Notes: generated by a model not told the origin, from the letters alone. A stretch of 64,000 nucleotides of DNA from DATBLE01 sp963775695 (GCA_963775695.1 CAVZJU010000007.1:372001-436000), one strand, 5' to 3'. Positions 38,274 to 46,792 are shown, counted from the stretch's first letter. Numbers and translations are program-made.

Positions 38274-39749
38274 GTGGCCGGGCTGACGAGGGCGGACCTA
38301 CTCAGGCGGGGCGTGGGCGGCGGAGTCGGGCTCGCCCTGCTCGGCGGGCTCCCGGGCCGCGGGGTGCGGCTGCTCGAGAGCGCGGACGCGGCGAGGAGGC
38401 CGAACGTCCACGGGTTCGTCACCCGTCCCGACCTCCGCCCGCCGGTGATCAGCGTCGTCACGCCCGCGCGCGGAACTGGCGGCGGCTACCTGTTCCTCGC
38501 GCCGTCGTCCGGCCCGGGCATGCGCGGCAGCCTGATCGCGGACGACCGTGGCGACCCCGTCTACTTCCGTCCGGCCACGCCGAGAACGGTCATGGACTTC
38601 CGGGCGGGGACGCTGCACGGGGCTCCGGTCCTCAGCTGGTGGGAGGGGCGGTACGTGTTCGGTGTCGGAAAGGTTGGCGACTACGTCATCGTCGACGCGT
38701 CGTACCGCGAGCTCGCGCGGTTCTCGTCGGCCGGGCATCGCCGCCCCGACTTCCACGAGGTCCTGCTGACCGAGGACGGCACGCTGCTCGTCACCGCCTA
38801 CGAGACCCGGGCGGCGGATCTGACCGCGGTGGGCGGCCCGAGCAACGGCCTCGTGTACGGCGGCGTGGTCCAGAAGCTGGCCGTTCCGAGCGGGCGTCTG
38901 CTGTGGGAGTGGCACAGCCTCGACCACGTCGACATCACCGAGACCGTGAGCGACCAGCTCGGCTCGCCGTTCGACTACTTCCACATCAACGCGATCGAGG
39001 TGGACGGCGACGGCAACCTGCTCGTCTCCGCCCGCAACACGTCGGCGCTGTACAAGGTCGCGCGGCGGACCGGGAAGGTCCTCTGGCGGCTGGGCGGCAA
39101 CCGGAGCGACTTCTCGATGGGCAAGGGGACTCGGTTCGGCTTCCAGCACGACGCGCGCCTGCACGAGGGCGGCAGGACGATCAGCCTGTTCGACAACGGG
39201 CCGCACCCCGGCGATCTCCGTCCCGAATCGAGAGCGATCGTGCTCTCGGTCGACCAGCGTCGCCGGCAGGTGACGCTGAAGCGCGAGCTTCGGCACCGGC
39301 GACCGCTCTTCGCCTTTGCCACAGGCAACAACCAGCTCTTGCCGAACGCGAACCGGCTCGTCACCTGGGGGATCACGGGGTGGTTCACCGAGTACGACCC
39401 GGACGGCCACGTCTGCCTCGATGCCCACTTGCCCGGGAACGGCCAGAACTACCGCGTCTTCCGGTTCCCGTGGGCCGGGAAACCGCGGGTGCCGCCTGCG
39501 TTCAAGGCCTACCGGCAGGGCGCCGGAGCGGCGAGGTTCTACGCGAGCTGGAACGGCTCGACCGAGCTCGCCTCCTGGCGGCTCGAAACCGGGAGAACGC
39601 TCGGGGCGCTTCGCCCGGGCGGCAGCCATCCGAAGCGAGGGTTCGAGACGTCGTTCGCGATCCCGCCGCGAACTCGCTACGCGGCCGCGGTCGCGCTCGA
39701 CGCCAGCGGCAAGCCGCTCGCGCGCTCCCGGACGATCCGGCTCTACTAA
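38274..39749 (+). CDS. Arylsulfotransferase-like β-propeller protein
   Basis: This 491-residue protein is related to the arylsulfotransferase (ASST) family. It has a basic N-terminus with a Gly-rich hydrophobic stretch (LLRRGVGGGVGLALLGG, possibly a Tat-type signal), then repeated propeller blades. Conserved pieces are FHEVLLTEDGTLLVT, FDYFHINAIEVDGDGNLLVS, RFGFQHDARLHE and LLPNANRLVTWG. The histidines in these match the ASST active-site His positions in kind. ASST moves sulfate between phenolic compounds outside the membrane; the substrate here is unknown. The start is GTG 38274, 26 bases after uvrB. Confidence 0.78.
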   Translation: MAGLTRADLLRRGVGGGVGLALLGGLPGRGVRLLESADAARRPNVHGFVTRPDLRPPVISVVTPARGTGGGYLFLAPSSGPGMRGSLIADDRGDPVYFRPATPRTVMDFRAGTLHGAPVLSWWEGRYVFGVGKVGDYVIVDASYRELARFSSAGHRRPDFHEVLLTEDGTLLVTAYETRAADLTAVGGPSNGLVYGGVVQKLAVPSGRLLWEWHSLDHVDITETVSDQLGSPFDYFHINAIEVDGDGNLLVSARNTSALYKVARRTGKVLWRLGGNRSDFSMGKGTRFGFQHDARLHEGGRTISLFDNGPHPGDLRPESRAIVLSVDQRRRQVTLKRELRHRRPLFAFATGNNQLLPNANRLVTWGITGWFTEYDPDGHVCLDAHLPGNGQNYRVFRFPWAGKPRVPPAFKAYRQGAGAARFYASWNGSTELASWRLETGRTLGALRPGGSHPKRGFETSFAIPPRTRYAAAVALDASGKPLARSRTIRLY

Positions 39750-39843
39750 GAAATTCTTTCAGAAAGAGACCCTCTCTGACGGTGACGGAGGTGGGCGTCG
39801 GATCCGGGGCCGACGGACCTGTCGCAGCCGAGCTCGGGGTTGG

Positions 39844-41163
39844 TTAGCCGTTGCACACGGCAAAGAGATGCCTGGCGCCTTCGATTCCCTTGAGTTCGTG
39901 CAGGCCGCGCTCCTCGAATCGCAGTCCCGAGCCTGCGACGATGTCGCGCACGGTCTCTGAGACGAGGAGCTCGCCGCCAGCGGCCTTCGCCATCACCCGC
40001 GCCGCGACGTGGACGGCGATGCCGCGGAGGGCTCCATCGCGCTCCTGTACCTCACCAATATGAACGCCGCCCCGAACGCGGACACCCAGCTGCTGCGCCT
40101 GCTCGTGGAGGCGGCGGCCTGCCCGAATCGCGCTCACCGGCCCCTCGAAGGACGCCATCAGGCCGTCGCCCGTCTGATCGATCAGCGTGCCGCCGAAGGC
40201 GGCGACGGCGTGTCCGCCGAGACGGCCGTACTCAGCAAGCAAGTCCGCCCAGCGCTCGTCCCCGAGCCGGCGGGCGAGCGGCGTCGAACCCTCGATGTCG
40301 CACTGTAGGATCGCCCGCACCCTGCCTGGCTCGCGCACGGCCGGCCGGACGCCGGTCACGAACGCCTCGATCTCTGCGCCGAGCTCGTCGATGTCGCCGA
40401 GCCAGATGAGGTGCTGGCCGCCCGAGAGCTCGACGAAGCGGGCCCCAGGGATGCGCTCGGCCATGTACCGAGCCGCCTCGGGCGGCCCGACCTCGTCCCC
40501 CGCCCTGCTCACCACGAGCGTTGGTACGCGGATCGAGCCGAGCAACGAACGGACGTCGATCTGATGGTTGGCAACGATCAGGGCGGCAGCCGCTGCCGGG
40601 CTTGCTCCCGCTTGCTGGTAGACGGCCCAGCGCTGCATGAAGCGTTGATCTGCCTGCGCCCCAATACCCGGCGCGCGCTCAGGGTCGCCCCACGTCTCCT
40701 CGATTGCGGCCGTGATCGCATCCGCGTCCACCCGCTCGCCCCAGGGGTAATCGTCCTTGGGCGCAAAGCACGCCTGCGTTCCGTAGAGCACGAGGCTCTG
40801 CACCCGCTCTGGATGGGCGACGGCAAGCAGCACCGCGAGCGGCCCACCCTCGCTCCAGCCCATCACGTGCGTCCGCTCCAACCCGAGTGCATCCATCACC
40901 GCGCGTGCGTCCTCCATCCGCACCTCCAGCGTCGGCACCCCCGGCGGCCGATCAGAGAGTCCTGTACCCCGCTTGTCGAAGCGAACCAGGCGAGCGAAGG
41001 AGGTCATCCGCTCGCACCAGCGCACCCAGGAGGGCTCCTCCCAGTCAAGTGCAAGATGGGAGATCCACCCGGGGATCATCAGGAGGTCGTGCGGTCCCTG
41101 GCCGACGACCTGGTAAGCGACGCTGACATCCCCGTTGCGTACGTACCGAACCGGAGGCGGCAT
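39844..41163 (-). CDS. Alpha/beta-hydrolase fused to a class III cyclase domain
   Basis: This 439-residue protein has two parts. Residues 1-265 are an alpha/beta-hydrolase with nucleophile Ser in GWSEGG, Asp in the RAGDEVGPP strand and His in GGQHLIWLG. Residues 275-439 are a class III nucleotide cyclase homology domain with both metal Asp residues (LQCDIEGSTPL and QTGDGLMASF) and the GIAVHVAARVM block, where the usual Asn is His. This pairing is widespread in Actinobacteria; ligand sensing by the hydrolase part is inferred. Start is ATG 41163. The hairpin at 41238-41262 separates it from the unusual tRNA upstream. Confidence 0.87.
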   Translation of the reverse strand: MPPPVRYVRNGDVSVAYQVVGQGPHDLLMIPGWISHLALDWEEPSWVRWCERMTSFARLVRFDKRGTGLSDRPPGVPTLEVRMEDARAVMDALGLERTHVMGWSEGGPLAVLLAVAHPERVQSLVLYGTQACFAPKDDYPWGERVDADAITAAIEETWGDPERAPGIGAQADQRFMQRWAVYQQAGASPAAAAALIVANHQIDVRSLLGSIRVPTLVVSRAGDEVGPPEAARYMAERIPGARFVELSGGQHLIWLGDIDELGAEIEAFVTGVRPAVREPGRVRAILQCDIEGSTPLARRLGDERWADLLAEYGRLGGHAVAAFGGTLIDQTGDGLMASFEGPVSAIRAGRRLHEQAQQLGVRVRGGVHIGEVQERDGALRGIAVHVAARVMAKAAGGELLVSETVRDIVAGSGLRFEERGLHELKGIEGARHLFAVCNG

Positions 41164-41237
41164 CACCGCAAGGATAGGCCGGATCCTGCGAAGGGTTGCT
41201 GCCGGACTCGCTTCGGAACCCGCGCTCGTCTGAAGAC

Positions 41238-41262
41238 GACGGCCCGCCTGAGGCGGGCCGTC
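41238..41262 (-). terminator. Perfect 11-bp hairpin downstream of the unusual tRNA
   Basis: GACGGCCCGCC, loop TGA, GGCGGGCCGTC. A second small hairpin GCGGGC-AGT-GCCCGC lies at 41271-41285. Both sit between the tRNA-like gene and the hydrolase-cyclase gene on the minus strand. Confidence 0.6.
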
Positions 41263-41287
41263 CAGGTGAAGCGGGCAGTGCCCGCAA

Positions 41288-41301
41288 GCGGCTGAGACCC
41301 G
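41288..41301 (-). other. 14-nt segment complementary to the tRNA anticodon arm
   Basis: On the plus strand GCGGCTGAGACCCG is identical to the anticodon arm of the tRNA encoded on the minus strand (plus coordinates 41370-41383). In a minus-strand transcript it would therefore be perfectly antisense to that arm, 24 bases downstream of the tRNA 3' end. It could block folding or act as an attenuator if the primary transcript extends this far. Confidence 0.6.
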
Positions 41302-41324
41302 AGGAGATGATAGCCAGGGTCGCT

Positions 41325-41410
41325 CGGAGGGCGGCCGGAGTCGAACCGGATCCGGCTGAGCCGGACAGGCGGGTCTCAGCCGCCTGCTCCACCGCGGAGC
41401 TTCACCCTCC
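41325..41410 (-). tRNA. tRNA-Sec/Ser-like (allo-tRNA type) with GAG anticodon
   Basis: This 86-nt cloverleaf has an 8-bp acceptor GGAGGGTG/CGCCCTCC (one G-T pair), a 2-nt linker AA with no U8, a D-arm GCTCC-GCGGT-GGAGC with a tiny loop, anticodon stem GGCGG/CCGCC with loop CTGAGAC (anticodon GAG at 41377-41375), variable stem TCCGGC/GCCGGA, T-arm CCGG-TTCGACT-CCGG with a T-C mismatch at its base, and G73. The 8-bp acceptor, short D-loop, long variable arm and G73 are tRNA-Sec or Ser traits; leucine tRNAs have A73 and 7 bp. CCA is not encoded. Charging with serine or non-function are both possible. Confidence 0.65.
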
Positions 41411-41420
41411 GACCAAGAGG

Positions 41421-41426
41421 AACGTA
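41421..41426 (-). promoter_or_regulatory. Putative -10 box of the unusual tRNA
   Basis: TACGTT on the minus strand ends 10 bases before the tRNA 5' end, exactly the spacing seen for TACAAT before tRNA-Leu(CAA) in this window. This supports transcription of the tRNA-like gene. Confidence 0.4.
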
Positions 41427-41477
41427 AGCCGAGGTCGCAGCGGAAACGTGCCCGAGATGCGAAGAAAGCGGTTCGGA

Positions 41478-42293
41478 TCAGCTCGACGCCAGCGGGCCCG
41501 ACCCACGGGGAAATCGTCGGGTCGCGGTCAGGCCCCAGTCGCCGCTCCGCCAGATATAGGTGTGCACGCGCAGCTCGTTCGGCTCGGCCTCGTAGACGAG
41601 CAGGCCGCGGGCCTCCCCGCGCCGGTGCGGCCTTGGCTGGCCCAGCCCAGGCGCCGTCGCGACGACCGCGCCGCGCTGATGCTCCGACCAGACCTCGAAC
41701 TCGTGCCGCTCGGCGACCGCGCCCTGGTGGGTGTGCCCCGAGACCACGAGCTCCGCGCCCGCATCGACGAGCGCCCCGAGCACGTGGTTCCGCCGGGCGA
41801 CCGGCCGCTTGCGCGTCCGCCACGGCGCTCCTCCGAGCTGGTGGTGCAGCGCGACCATGCGCAGGGCGCCGGGGGGTGTGGCGGCGAGCTGCGACACCGC
41901 CCACTCGAGCTGGCCGTCGCGGACGGCGCCGGACTGGTGGCGCCACGGCCGCACGGAGTTGATGCCGACGAGGCAGACGCTGTCGGAGACGTGCACCGGG
42001 CGGGTCGTCTCCCAGAGCCGCTCGAACTCCGCCCACGGCCGCGTGAACCGCGCCGGGAATGCGTACGGGATGTCGTGATTGCCCGGAACGGCAACGACGG
42101 GAGCGCCCAGGTCACGGAGGAACGCGGCTGCCCGTTCGTGCTGGTCGCGGCGTCCGCGGTGGGTGAGATCGCCGCTGGCGACGATCAGCTCGGGCCGCAG
42201 TCGCTCGACCAGCACTGCAAGCGATGCTCTCGCGTCCCGGCTCTCGTGGGCGCCGACATGCAGGTCGGAGACGTGGAGAATTCTCGCTGGCAC
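41478..42293 (-). CDS. Calcineurin-like metallophosphoesterase
   Basis: This 271-residue hydrolase has the full di-metal motif set: HVSDLHVG, SGDLTHRG, VPGNHD, a His in VALHHQLGG and GHTHQG. This matches the cyclic-nucleotide phosphodiesterase/phosphoesterase superfamily. The substrate is unknown; cyclase-domain proteins lie nearby, which is only suggestive. The start is GTG 42293, divergent from the small membrane-protein gene 29 bases away. Confidence 0.87.
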   Translation of the reverse strand: MPARILHVSDLHVGAHESRDARASLAVLVERLRPELIVASGDLTHRGRRDQHERAAAFLRDLGAPVVAVPGNHDIPYAFPARFTRPWAEFERLWETTRPVHVSDSVCLVGINSVRPWRHQSGAVRDGQLEWAVSQLAATPPGALRMVALHHQLGGAPWRTRKRPVARRNHVLGALVDAGAELVVSGHTHQGAVAERHEFEVWSEHQRGAVVATAPGLGQPRPHRRGEARGLLVYEAEPNELRVHTYIWRSGDWGLTATRRFPRGSGPLASS

Positions 42294-42324
42294 GGCCGAA
42301 CCACCCTATAAACTCATCGTAGTG

Positions 42325-42561
42325 ATGGATGAGCCGGCCGAGATCGTCGAGGATCTCTACCTGGGCCTGCGGGCCGGAGGCGCGCTCCGAAAGCAGCGTC
42401 GCGGTGAGCCGCTGACGGCCGACGAGGAAGAGGCGCTCGGTCGTTGGCGCCAGATGTCGAGCTGGCGCAAGGCGGTGGCGATCGGTGCCTTCGCGGTCGG
42501 CACCTTCGGGCTCGGCTTCACCGTCGGCGGCCTCGTGTTCGGCCGCTGGCGAAGGGCCTGA
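42325..42561 (+). CDS. Small single-span membrane protein
   Basis: This 78-residue protein has an acidic/charged N-terminal half (DEPAEIVEDLYLGLRAGG, then TADEEEALGRWRQMSSWRK) and one C-terminal hydrophobic helix rich in glycine (AIGAFAVGTFGLGFTVGGLV) ending in RWRRA. No family is recognised. GTG 42322 lies in frame directly before the ATG. A TATAAA box at 42307-42312 gives a very short leader. Confidence 0.6.
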   Translation: MDEPAEIVEDLYLGLRAGGALRKQRRGEPLTADEEEALGRWRQMSSWRKAVAIGAFAVGTFGLGFTVGGLVFGRWRRA

Positions 42562-42587
42562 AGAGATCCAGCCCTTCCGCCGCCGAA

Positions 42588-42604
42588 GCCCGGCTTCGCC
42601 GGGC
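42588..42604 (+). terminator. Hairpin after the small membrane-protein gene
   Basis: GCCCGG-CTTCG-CCGGGC, 26 bases after the stop codon. This is a compact stem with a stable loop but no T-run. Confidence 0.45.
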
Positions 42605-42701
42605 GTGAGGCACGCCACTGAGAGGCACCATCTGCAGTGTCATCGGCCACAGCCGGCCTCGCTTCGGCTGGAGCGGCGTTGCGGCGCGCGAGGAGGGGTC
42701 C

Positions 42702-42729
42702 ACGGGGGAACCAGGGGTTTCCCCGTGAG
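42702..42729 (-). repeat. Hairpin repeat, copy 1 (CACGGGGGAACC family)
   Basis: CACGGGGGAACC and GGTTTCCCCGTG form a 12-bp stem with one mismatch just past the stop of the AI-2E-family gene, where it can act as its terminator. A near-identical perfect version is at 60398-60422. Both are flanked on one side by a GCGCGAGGAGGGG block, in opposite orientation. Confidence 0.6.
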
Positions 42730-42732
42730 GCG

Positions 42733-43797
42733 TCAGCCGGTCTCTGCGTCCCGTTCCGGGAAGATCAAGGCAGGCACCTTCTCCTTCGCCGGATCCTTGT
42801 CGAACAACGTCACGTCGACGAGGGTTGCGAGCACTGCGGCGAGCGGCGTCGACAGGAGCACGTAGAAGCCGCCGAAGAGCAGCCCGACGCTGGTCACGGT
42901 GATCAGGATGATCAGGGGCGGAACGCCGGTGACGTGCCCGAGGACTTTCGGCCCGATCACGTAGTCCTGGAGCAGCCGCAGGCCGTAGACGGCGCCGGCA
43001 GCCGCCGCCGCGGTCTGCCACGAGACGGTCAGCCCCGCGCCGATCGCGACGAGGCCGGCGGCGAGCGGGCCGATCACCGGCACGAGCTCGACGATGCCTG
43101 CGAACACGCCGATCAGCAGCCAGAACGGGACGCCGATCAGCCAGAAGGCGAGTGAGAGCACGGTGCCGACGAACGCGACCATGAGCAGCGATCCACGCAC
43201 GTAGCCGCCGAGCTTCGCCTCGATCAGATCCCAGGTCTGGACGATCGACTTCCGCTTGCGCGGCCCGGCGATGCCGGCGAGCGCCTCCTGCGCTCGGTCC
43301 TTGTCGAAGATCCAGTACGCCGCGATCGTGAAGGTGAAGAAAATGCCGACGAGCACCTCGAGAGCGGTCCGGCCGTAGGTGACGGCGGGATGGATCAGGT
43401 CGGTGCCGTTCGGGAGGCGCTCGAGCCTATGCTGGATGCCGATCAGGATCTCGTGCTTGATCCCGTGCGAGTGACGGGCGGCCTCGGCAACATCCGCCTT
43501 CGAGGTGGGCAGCGTGCCGATCGCCTTCTCGGTCTGGTCGAGTGCGCGCGGGACGATCAACCAGAGCAGGAGCCCGATCGCGCAGGCGAACCCGACGTAG
43601 TGGATCGCCACGCCGAGCGCGCGTGGGACGTGGCGTGCGTTCAGCCAGTCGACGCCGGGGCGCATCGCCGACGCGATGATCACCGCGAGCAGGAGCAGGG
43701 CAACCAGGACCTTCAGGTGCCAGATCGCAAGCGCACCCGCGACCACGCCGACGGCGACCAGGGTCGCGACGAAGGACTTGCGGGCAACGTCGCTCAT
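42733..43797 (-). CDS. AI-2E family (PerM/TqsA-like) membrane protein
   Basis: This 354-residue protein has seven to eight hydrophobic segments and the family's conserved loops: FTFTIAAYWIFDKDR before the middle, PFWLLIGVFAGIVELVPVIGPLAAG, and the C-terminal VIGPKVLGHVTGVPPLIILI. Members have been linked to export of AI-2, Na+/H+ exchange or other solutes; the role here is open. ATG 43797 is used. The gene is divergent from uvrA, with the SOS box between them. Confidence 0.85.
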   Translation of the reverse strand: MSDVARKSFVATLVAVGVVAGALAIWHLKVLVALLLLAVIIASAMRPGVDWLNARHVPRALGVAIHYVGFACAIGLLLWLIVPRALDQTEKAIGTLPTSKADVAEAARHSHGIKHEILIGIQHRLERLPNGTDLIHPAVTYGRTALEVLVGIFFTFTIAAYWIFDKDRAQEALAGIAGPRKRKSIVQTWDLIEAKLGGYVRGSLLMVAFVGTVLSLAFWLIGVPFWLLIGVFAGIVELVPVIGPLAAGLVAIGAGLTVSWQTAAAAAGAVYGLRLLQDYVIGPKVLGHVTGVPPLIILITVTSVGLLFGGFYVLLSTPLAAVLATLVDVTLFDKDPAKEKVPALIFPERDAETG

Positions 43798-43852
43798 CAC
43801 CTCTGGTTGTCTCCACCGTGGCGCTTGCCCAAACGGATTGCGGCCTCCTTTC

Positions 43853-43866
43853 CGAACACCTGTTCG
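43853..43866. promoter_or_regulatory. LexA (SOS) box upstream of uvrA
   Basis: CGAACACCTGTTCG has the GAAC-N4-GTTC core of Gram-positive/actinobacterial LexA sites and is a near-perfect palindrome. It lies 5 bases upstream of the uvrA -10 box TAGAAT (43872-43877), the right place for repression. The transcript would start only a few bases before ATG 43887. Confidence 0.75.
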
Positions 43867-43886
43867 CACGGTAGAATGGTCGCTCT

Positions 43887-46727
43887 ATGGCTGCGGACGA
43901 GCTCGTCGTTCACGGCGCGCGGGAGCACAACCTCAAGGACATCACCGTCCGGCTGCCCCGGAACGCGCTGATCTGCATCACCGGCCTGTCCGGGTCGGGC
44001 AAGTCCAGCCTGGCCTTCGACACGATCTACGCGGAGGGCCAGCGCCGCTACGTCGAGTCGCTGTCCGCCTACGCGCGGCAGTTCCTCCAGATGATGGAGA
44101 AGCCCGACGTCGACTCGATCGACGGGCTCTCACCGGCGATCTCGATCGACCAGAAGACGACCTCACGGAACCCGCGCTCGACGGTCGGCACGGTGACGGA
44201 GATCTACGACTACCTGCGCCTGCTCTTCGCACGCGTCGGCCGTCCGCACTGCCCGATCTGCGGGCGTCCGATCGCCGGCCAGTCGATCGAGGCGATCGTC
44301 GACCAGGTGCTCCGGCTGGCGGAGGGGACGAAGTTCACCGTGAACGCACCGGTCGTCCGCGACCGCAAGGGCGAGCACCGGGACGTCTTCGACCACCTGC
44401 GTGCCGAGGGCTTCACACGGGTGAAGGTCGACGGGGAGCAGCGGTTGCTCGACGAGGAGATCGAGCTCGACAAGAAGTTCAAGCACACGATCGAAGTGGT
44501 CGTCGACCGGCTGGTGATGAAGGAGGACCTGCGCACGCGGCTGGCGCAGTCGATCGAGACCGCGGTCGCGCTCGCCGAGGGGCTGGTGGTGATCGACGTC
44601 GTGGACGGAGAGGAGCTGACCTTTTCGGAGCGCTTCGCCTGTCCCGAGCACGGCGTCTCGCTGCCCGAGCTCCAGCCGCGGATCTTCTCGTTCAACTCGC
44701 CGCACGGAGCCTGCCCGCGGTGCACCGGCCTGGGCGCGCAGCAGGAGATCGACCCCGACCTGCTCGTCCCCGACCCGTCGCTGTCGATCGCCGAAGGCGC
44801 GCTGGTGCCGTGGTCGGTCGGCAATTCCAGCTACTACGAGTCGGTGATCCAGGCGATCGCCGAGCGCTGGGAGATCGACCTGGACAAGCCCTGGCAGGAG
44901 CTCTCCACGGCCCAGCAGGACCTGTTCCTGTACGGCACCAAGGGCGAGCGCATCTACGTCCAGTACCGCAACCGGATGGGCCGCAAGCGCTCGTACATGC
45001 TCAACTTCGAGGGGATCGTCCCCAGCCTCGAGCGGCGCTACCGCGAGACCGACTCCTCCCAGCAGCGCGAGCGGATCGAGGAGTACATGTCGTTCCGGCC
45101 GTGTCCGGCGTGCGGCGGCGCGCGGCTGAAACCCGAGGTGCTGGCGGTCACTGTCGGCGGCCTCAACATCCACGAGTTCACGAAGATGTCGGTGACGCGC
45201 TCGCTCGCGTTCCTCGGCGGGCTGGAGCTGACCGAGGTCGAGCAGCTGATCGGCGCGCGGATCGTGAAGGAGATTCGCGAGCGGCTGACGTTCCTCGACG
45301 ACGTCGGCGTCGGGTACCTGAACCTCGACCGCGCGTCCGCCACGCTCTCGGGCGGCGAAGCGCAACGGCTTCGCCTGGCCACCCAGATCGGCTCGCAGCT
45401 CGTGGGCGTCCTCTACATCCTCGACGAGCCGTCGATCGGCCTCCACCAGCGCGACAACGGCAAGCTGATCGGCACGCTCGAGCGGCTCCGCGACCTCGGC
45501 AACACCGTGGTCGTGGTCGAGCACGACGAGCAGATGATGCGCTCGGCCGACTGGCTTGTCGACATGGGCCCGGGGGCGGGCGAGCACGGTGGCCACGTCG
45601 TCGCCGAGGGCACGGCGGCGAAGGTGCAGCGGTCGCGCGGCTCGATCACGGGGCAGTTCCTCTCGGGGGCGCGGGCGATCGCGGTGCCGGGGCGGCGCCC
45701 GGACGATCTCGGATCGTTCGCCGTCCGCGGCGCGTCGCAGCACAACCTGAAGGGCATCGACGTCGAGTTCCCGGTCGGGAAGCTCGTCTGCGTCACGGGC
45801 GTGTCCGGCTCGGGCAAGTCGACGCTGGTCAACGAGATCGTCTACAAGGCCTGCGCGAACCGGCTGCACAAGATGCGGACGAAGCCGGGCGACCACGAGT
45901 CGGTCGAGGGGATCGACGCCTTCGACAAGGTGATCGACATCGACCAGTCGCCGATCGGCCGGACGCCGCGCTCGAACCCGGCGACGTACACCGACCTGTT
46001 CACGCCGATCCGAGAGCTCTACTCGCTGACGCCGGAGTCGAAGGTGCGCGGGTACAAGCCGGGACGGTTCTCGTTCAACGTCCGCGGCGGCCGCTGCGAG
46101 ACCTGCAAGGGCGACGGGCAGATCAAGATCGAGATGCACTTCCTGCCCGACGTCTATGTGCCCTGCGAGACCTGCAAGGGCGCGCGCTACAACCGCGAGA
46201 CGCTCGAGGTGCGGTTCAAGGGCAAGAACATTTCCGAGGTCCTGGACATGTCCGTCGAGGAGGCGTTGTCCTTCTTCGCCAAGATTCCGAAGATCCGGCG
46301 GAAGCTGCAGACGCTCCACGACGTGGGGCTCGACTACATCAAGCTCGGCCAGCCGGCGACGACGCTGTCGGGCGGCGAGGCTCAGCGCGTCAAGCTCGCG
46401 AAAGAGCTGTCGAAGGTCGCGACCGGCAAGACGCTCTACATACTCGACGAGCCCACCACGGGCCTCCACTTCGCCGACATCGAAAAGCTCCTGGAGGTGC
46501 TCCAGCGGCTCGTCGACGCGGGGAACACGGTGCTGGTGATCGAGCACAACCTCGACGTGATCAAGCAGGCGGACTGGATCGTCGACCTCGGCCCCGAGGG
46601 CGGCGAGGCCGGCGGCGAGGTGATCGTGACCGGCACGCCCGAGCAGGTCGCCGAGACAGAAGGCTCCTACACGGGGCAGTTCCTGCGCGAGCTCTTGCCG
46701 GTCAAGGCCGCCGTCGCCGCCGCCTGA
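43887..46727 (+). CDS. uvrA: Excinuclease ABC subunit A
   Basis: This 946-residue damage-recognition ATPase is of standard length. The two ABC modules have Walker A GLSGSGKSS (~31-39) and GVSGSGKST, and signatures LSGGEAQRLRLA and LSGGEAQRVKLA. Zinc modules are visible as CPEH...CPRC with CPIC...CPAC, and as CETCKGDGQ with CETCKGAR. It works with UvrB, whose gene lies 5.6 kb upstream. An SOS box and a very short leader precede ATG 43887, so DNA damage induction is expected. Confidence 0.97.
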   Translation: MAADELVVHGAREHNLKDITVRLPRNALICITGLSGSGKSSLAFDTIYAEGQRRYVESLSAYARQFLQMMEKPDVDSIDGLSPAISIDQKTTSRNPRSTVGTVTEIYDYLRLLFARVGRPHCPICGRPIAGQSIEAIVDQVLRLAEGTKFTVNAPVVRDRKGEHRDVFDHLRAEGFTRVKVDGEQRLLDEEIELDKKFKHTIEVVVDRLVMKEDLRTRLAQSIETAVALAEGLVVIDVVDGEELTFSERFACPEHGVSLPELQPRIFSFNSPHGACPRCTGLGAQQEIDPDLLVPDPSLSIAEGALVPWSVGNSSYYESVIQAIAERWEIDLDKPWQELSTAQQDLFLYGTKGERIYVQYRNRMGRKRSYMLNFEGIVPSLERRYRETDSSQQRERIEEYMSFRPCPACGGARLKPEVLAVTVGGLNIHEFTKMSVTRSLAFLGGLELTEVEQLIGARIVKEIRERLTFLDDVGVGYLNLDRASATLSGGEAQRLRLATQIGSQLVGVLYILDEPSIGLHQRDNGKLIGTLERLRDLGNTVVVVEHDEQMMRSADWLVDMGPGAGEHGGHVVAEGTAAKVQRSRGSITGQFLSGARAIAVPGRRPDDLGSFAVRGASQHNLKGIDVEFPVGKLVCVTGVSGSGKSTLVNEIVYKACANRLHKMRTKPGDHESVEGIDAFDKVIDIDQSPIGRTPRSNPATYTDLFTPIRELYSLTPESKVRGYKPGRFSFNVRGGRCETCKGDGQIKIEMHFLPDVYVPCETCKGARYNRETLEVRFKGKNISEVLDMSVEEALSFFAKIPKIRRKLQTLHDVGLDYIKLGQPATTLSGGEAQRVKLAKELSKVATGKTLYILDEPTTGLHFADIEKLLEVLQRLVDAGNTVLVIEHNLDVIKQADWIVDLGPEGGEAGGEVIVTGTPEQVAETEGSYTGQFLRELLPVKAAVAAA

Positions 46728-46732
46728 GGCGT

Positions 46733-46760
46733 TTGACAAGGCGCGTGCGCCCTGAATACT
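46733..46760 (+). promoter_or_regulatory. Promoter of the phospholipase-D-like gene
   Basis: A perfect -35 TTGACA (46733-46738), a 16-base spacer and -10 AATACT (46755-46760). The ATG follows 32 bases after the -10, so this gene has a real 5' leader. Confidence 0.6.
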
Positions 46761-46792
46761 TCGTGCCGTGTTGCACGTGAGGACGACGCGCG

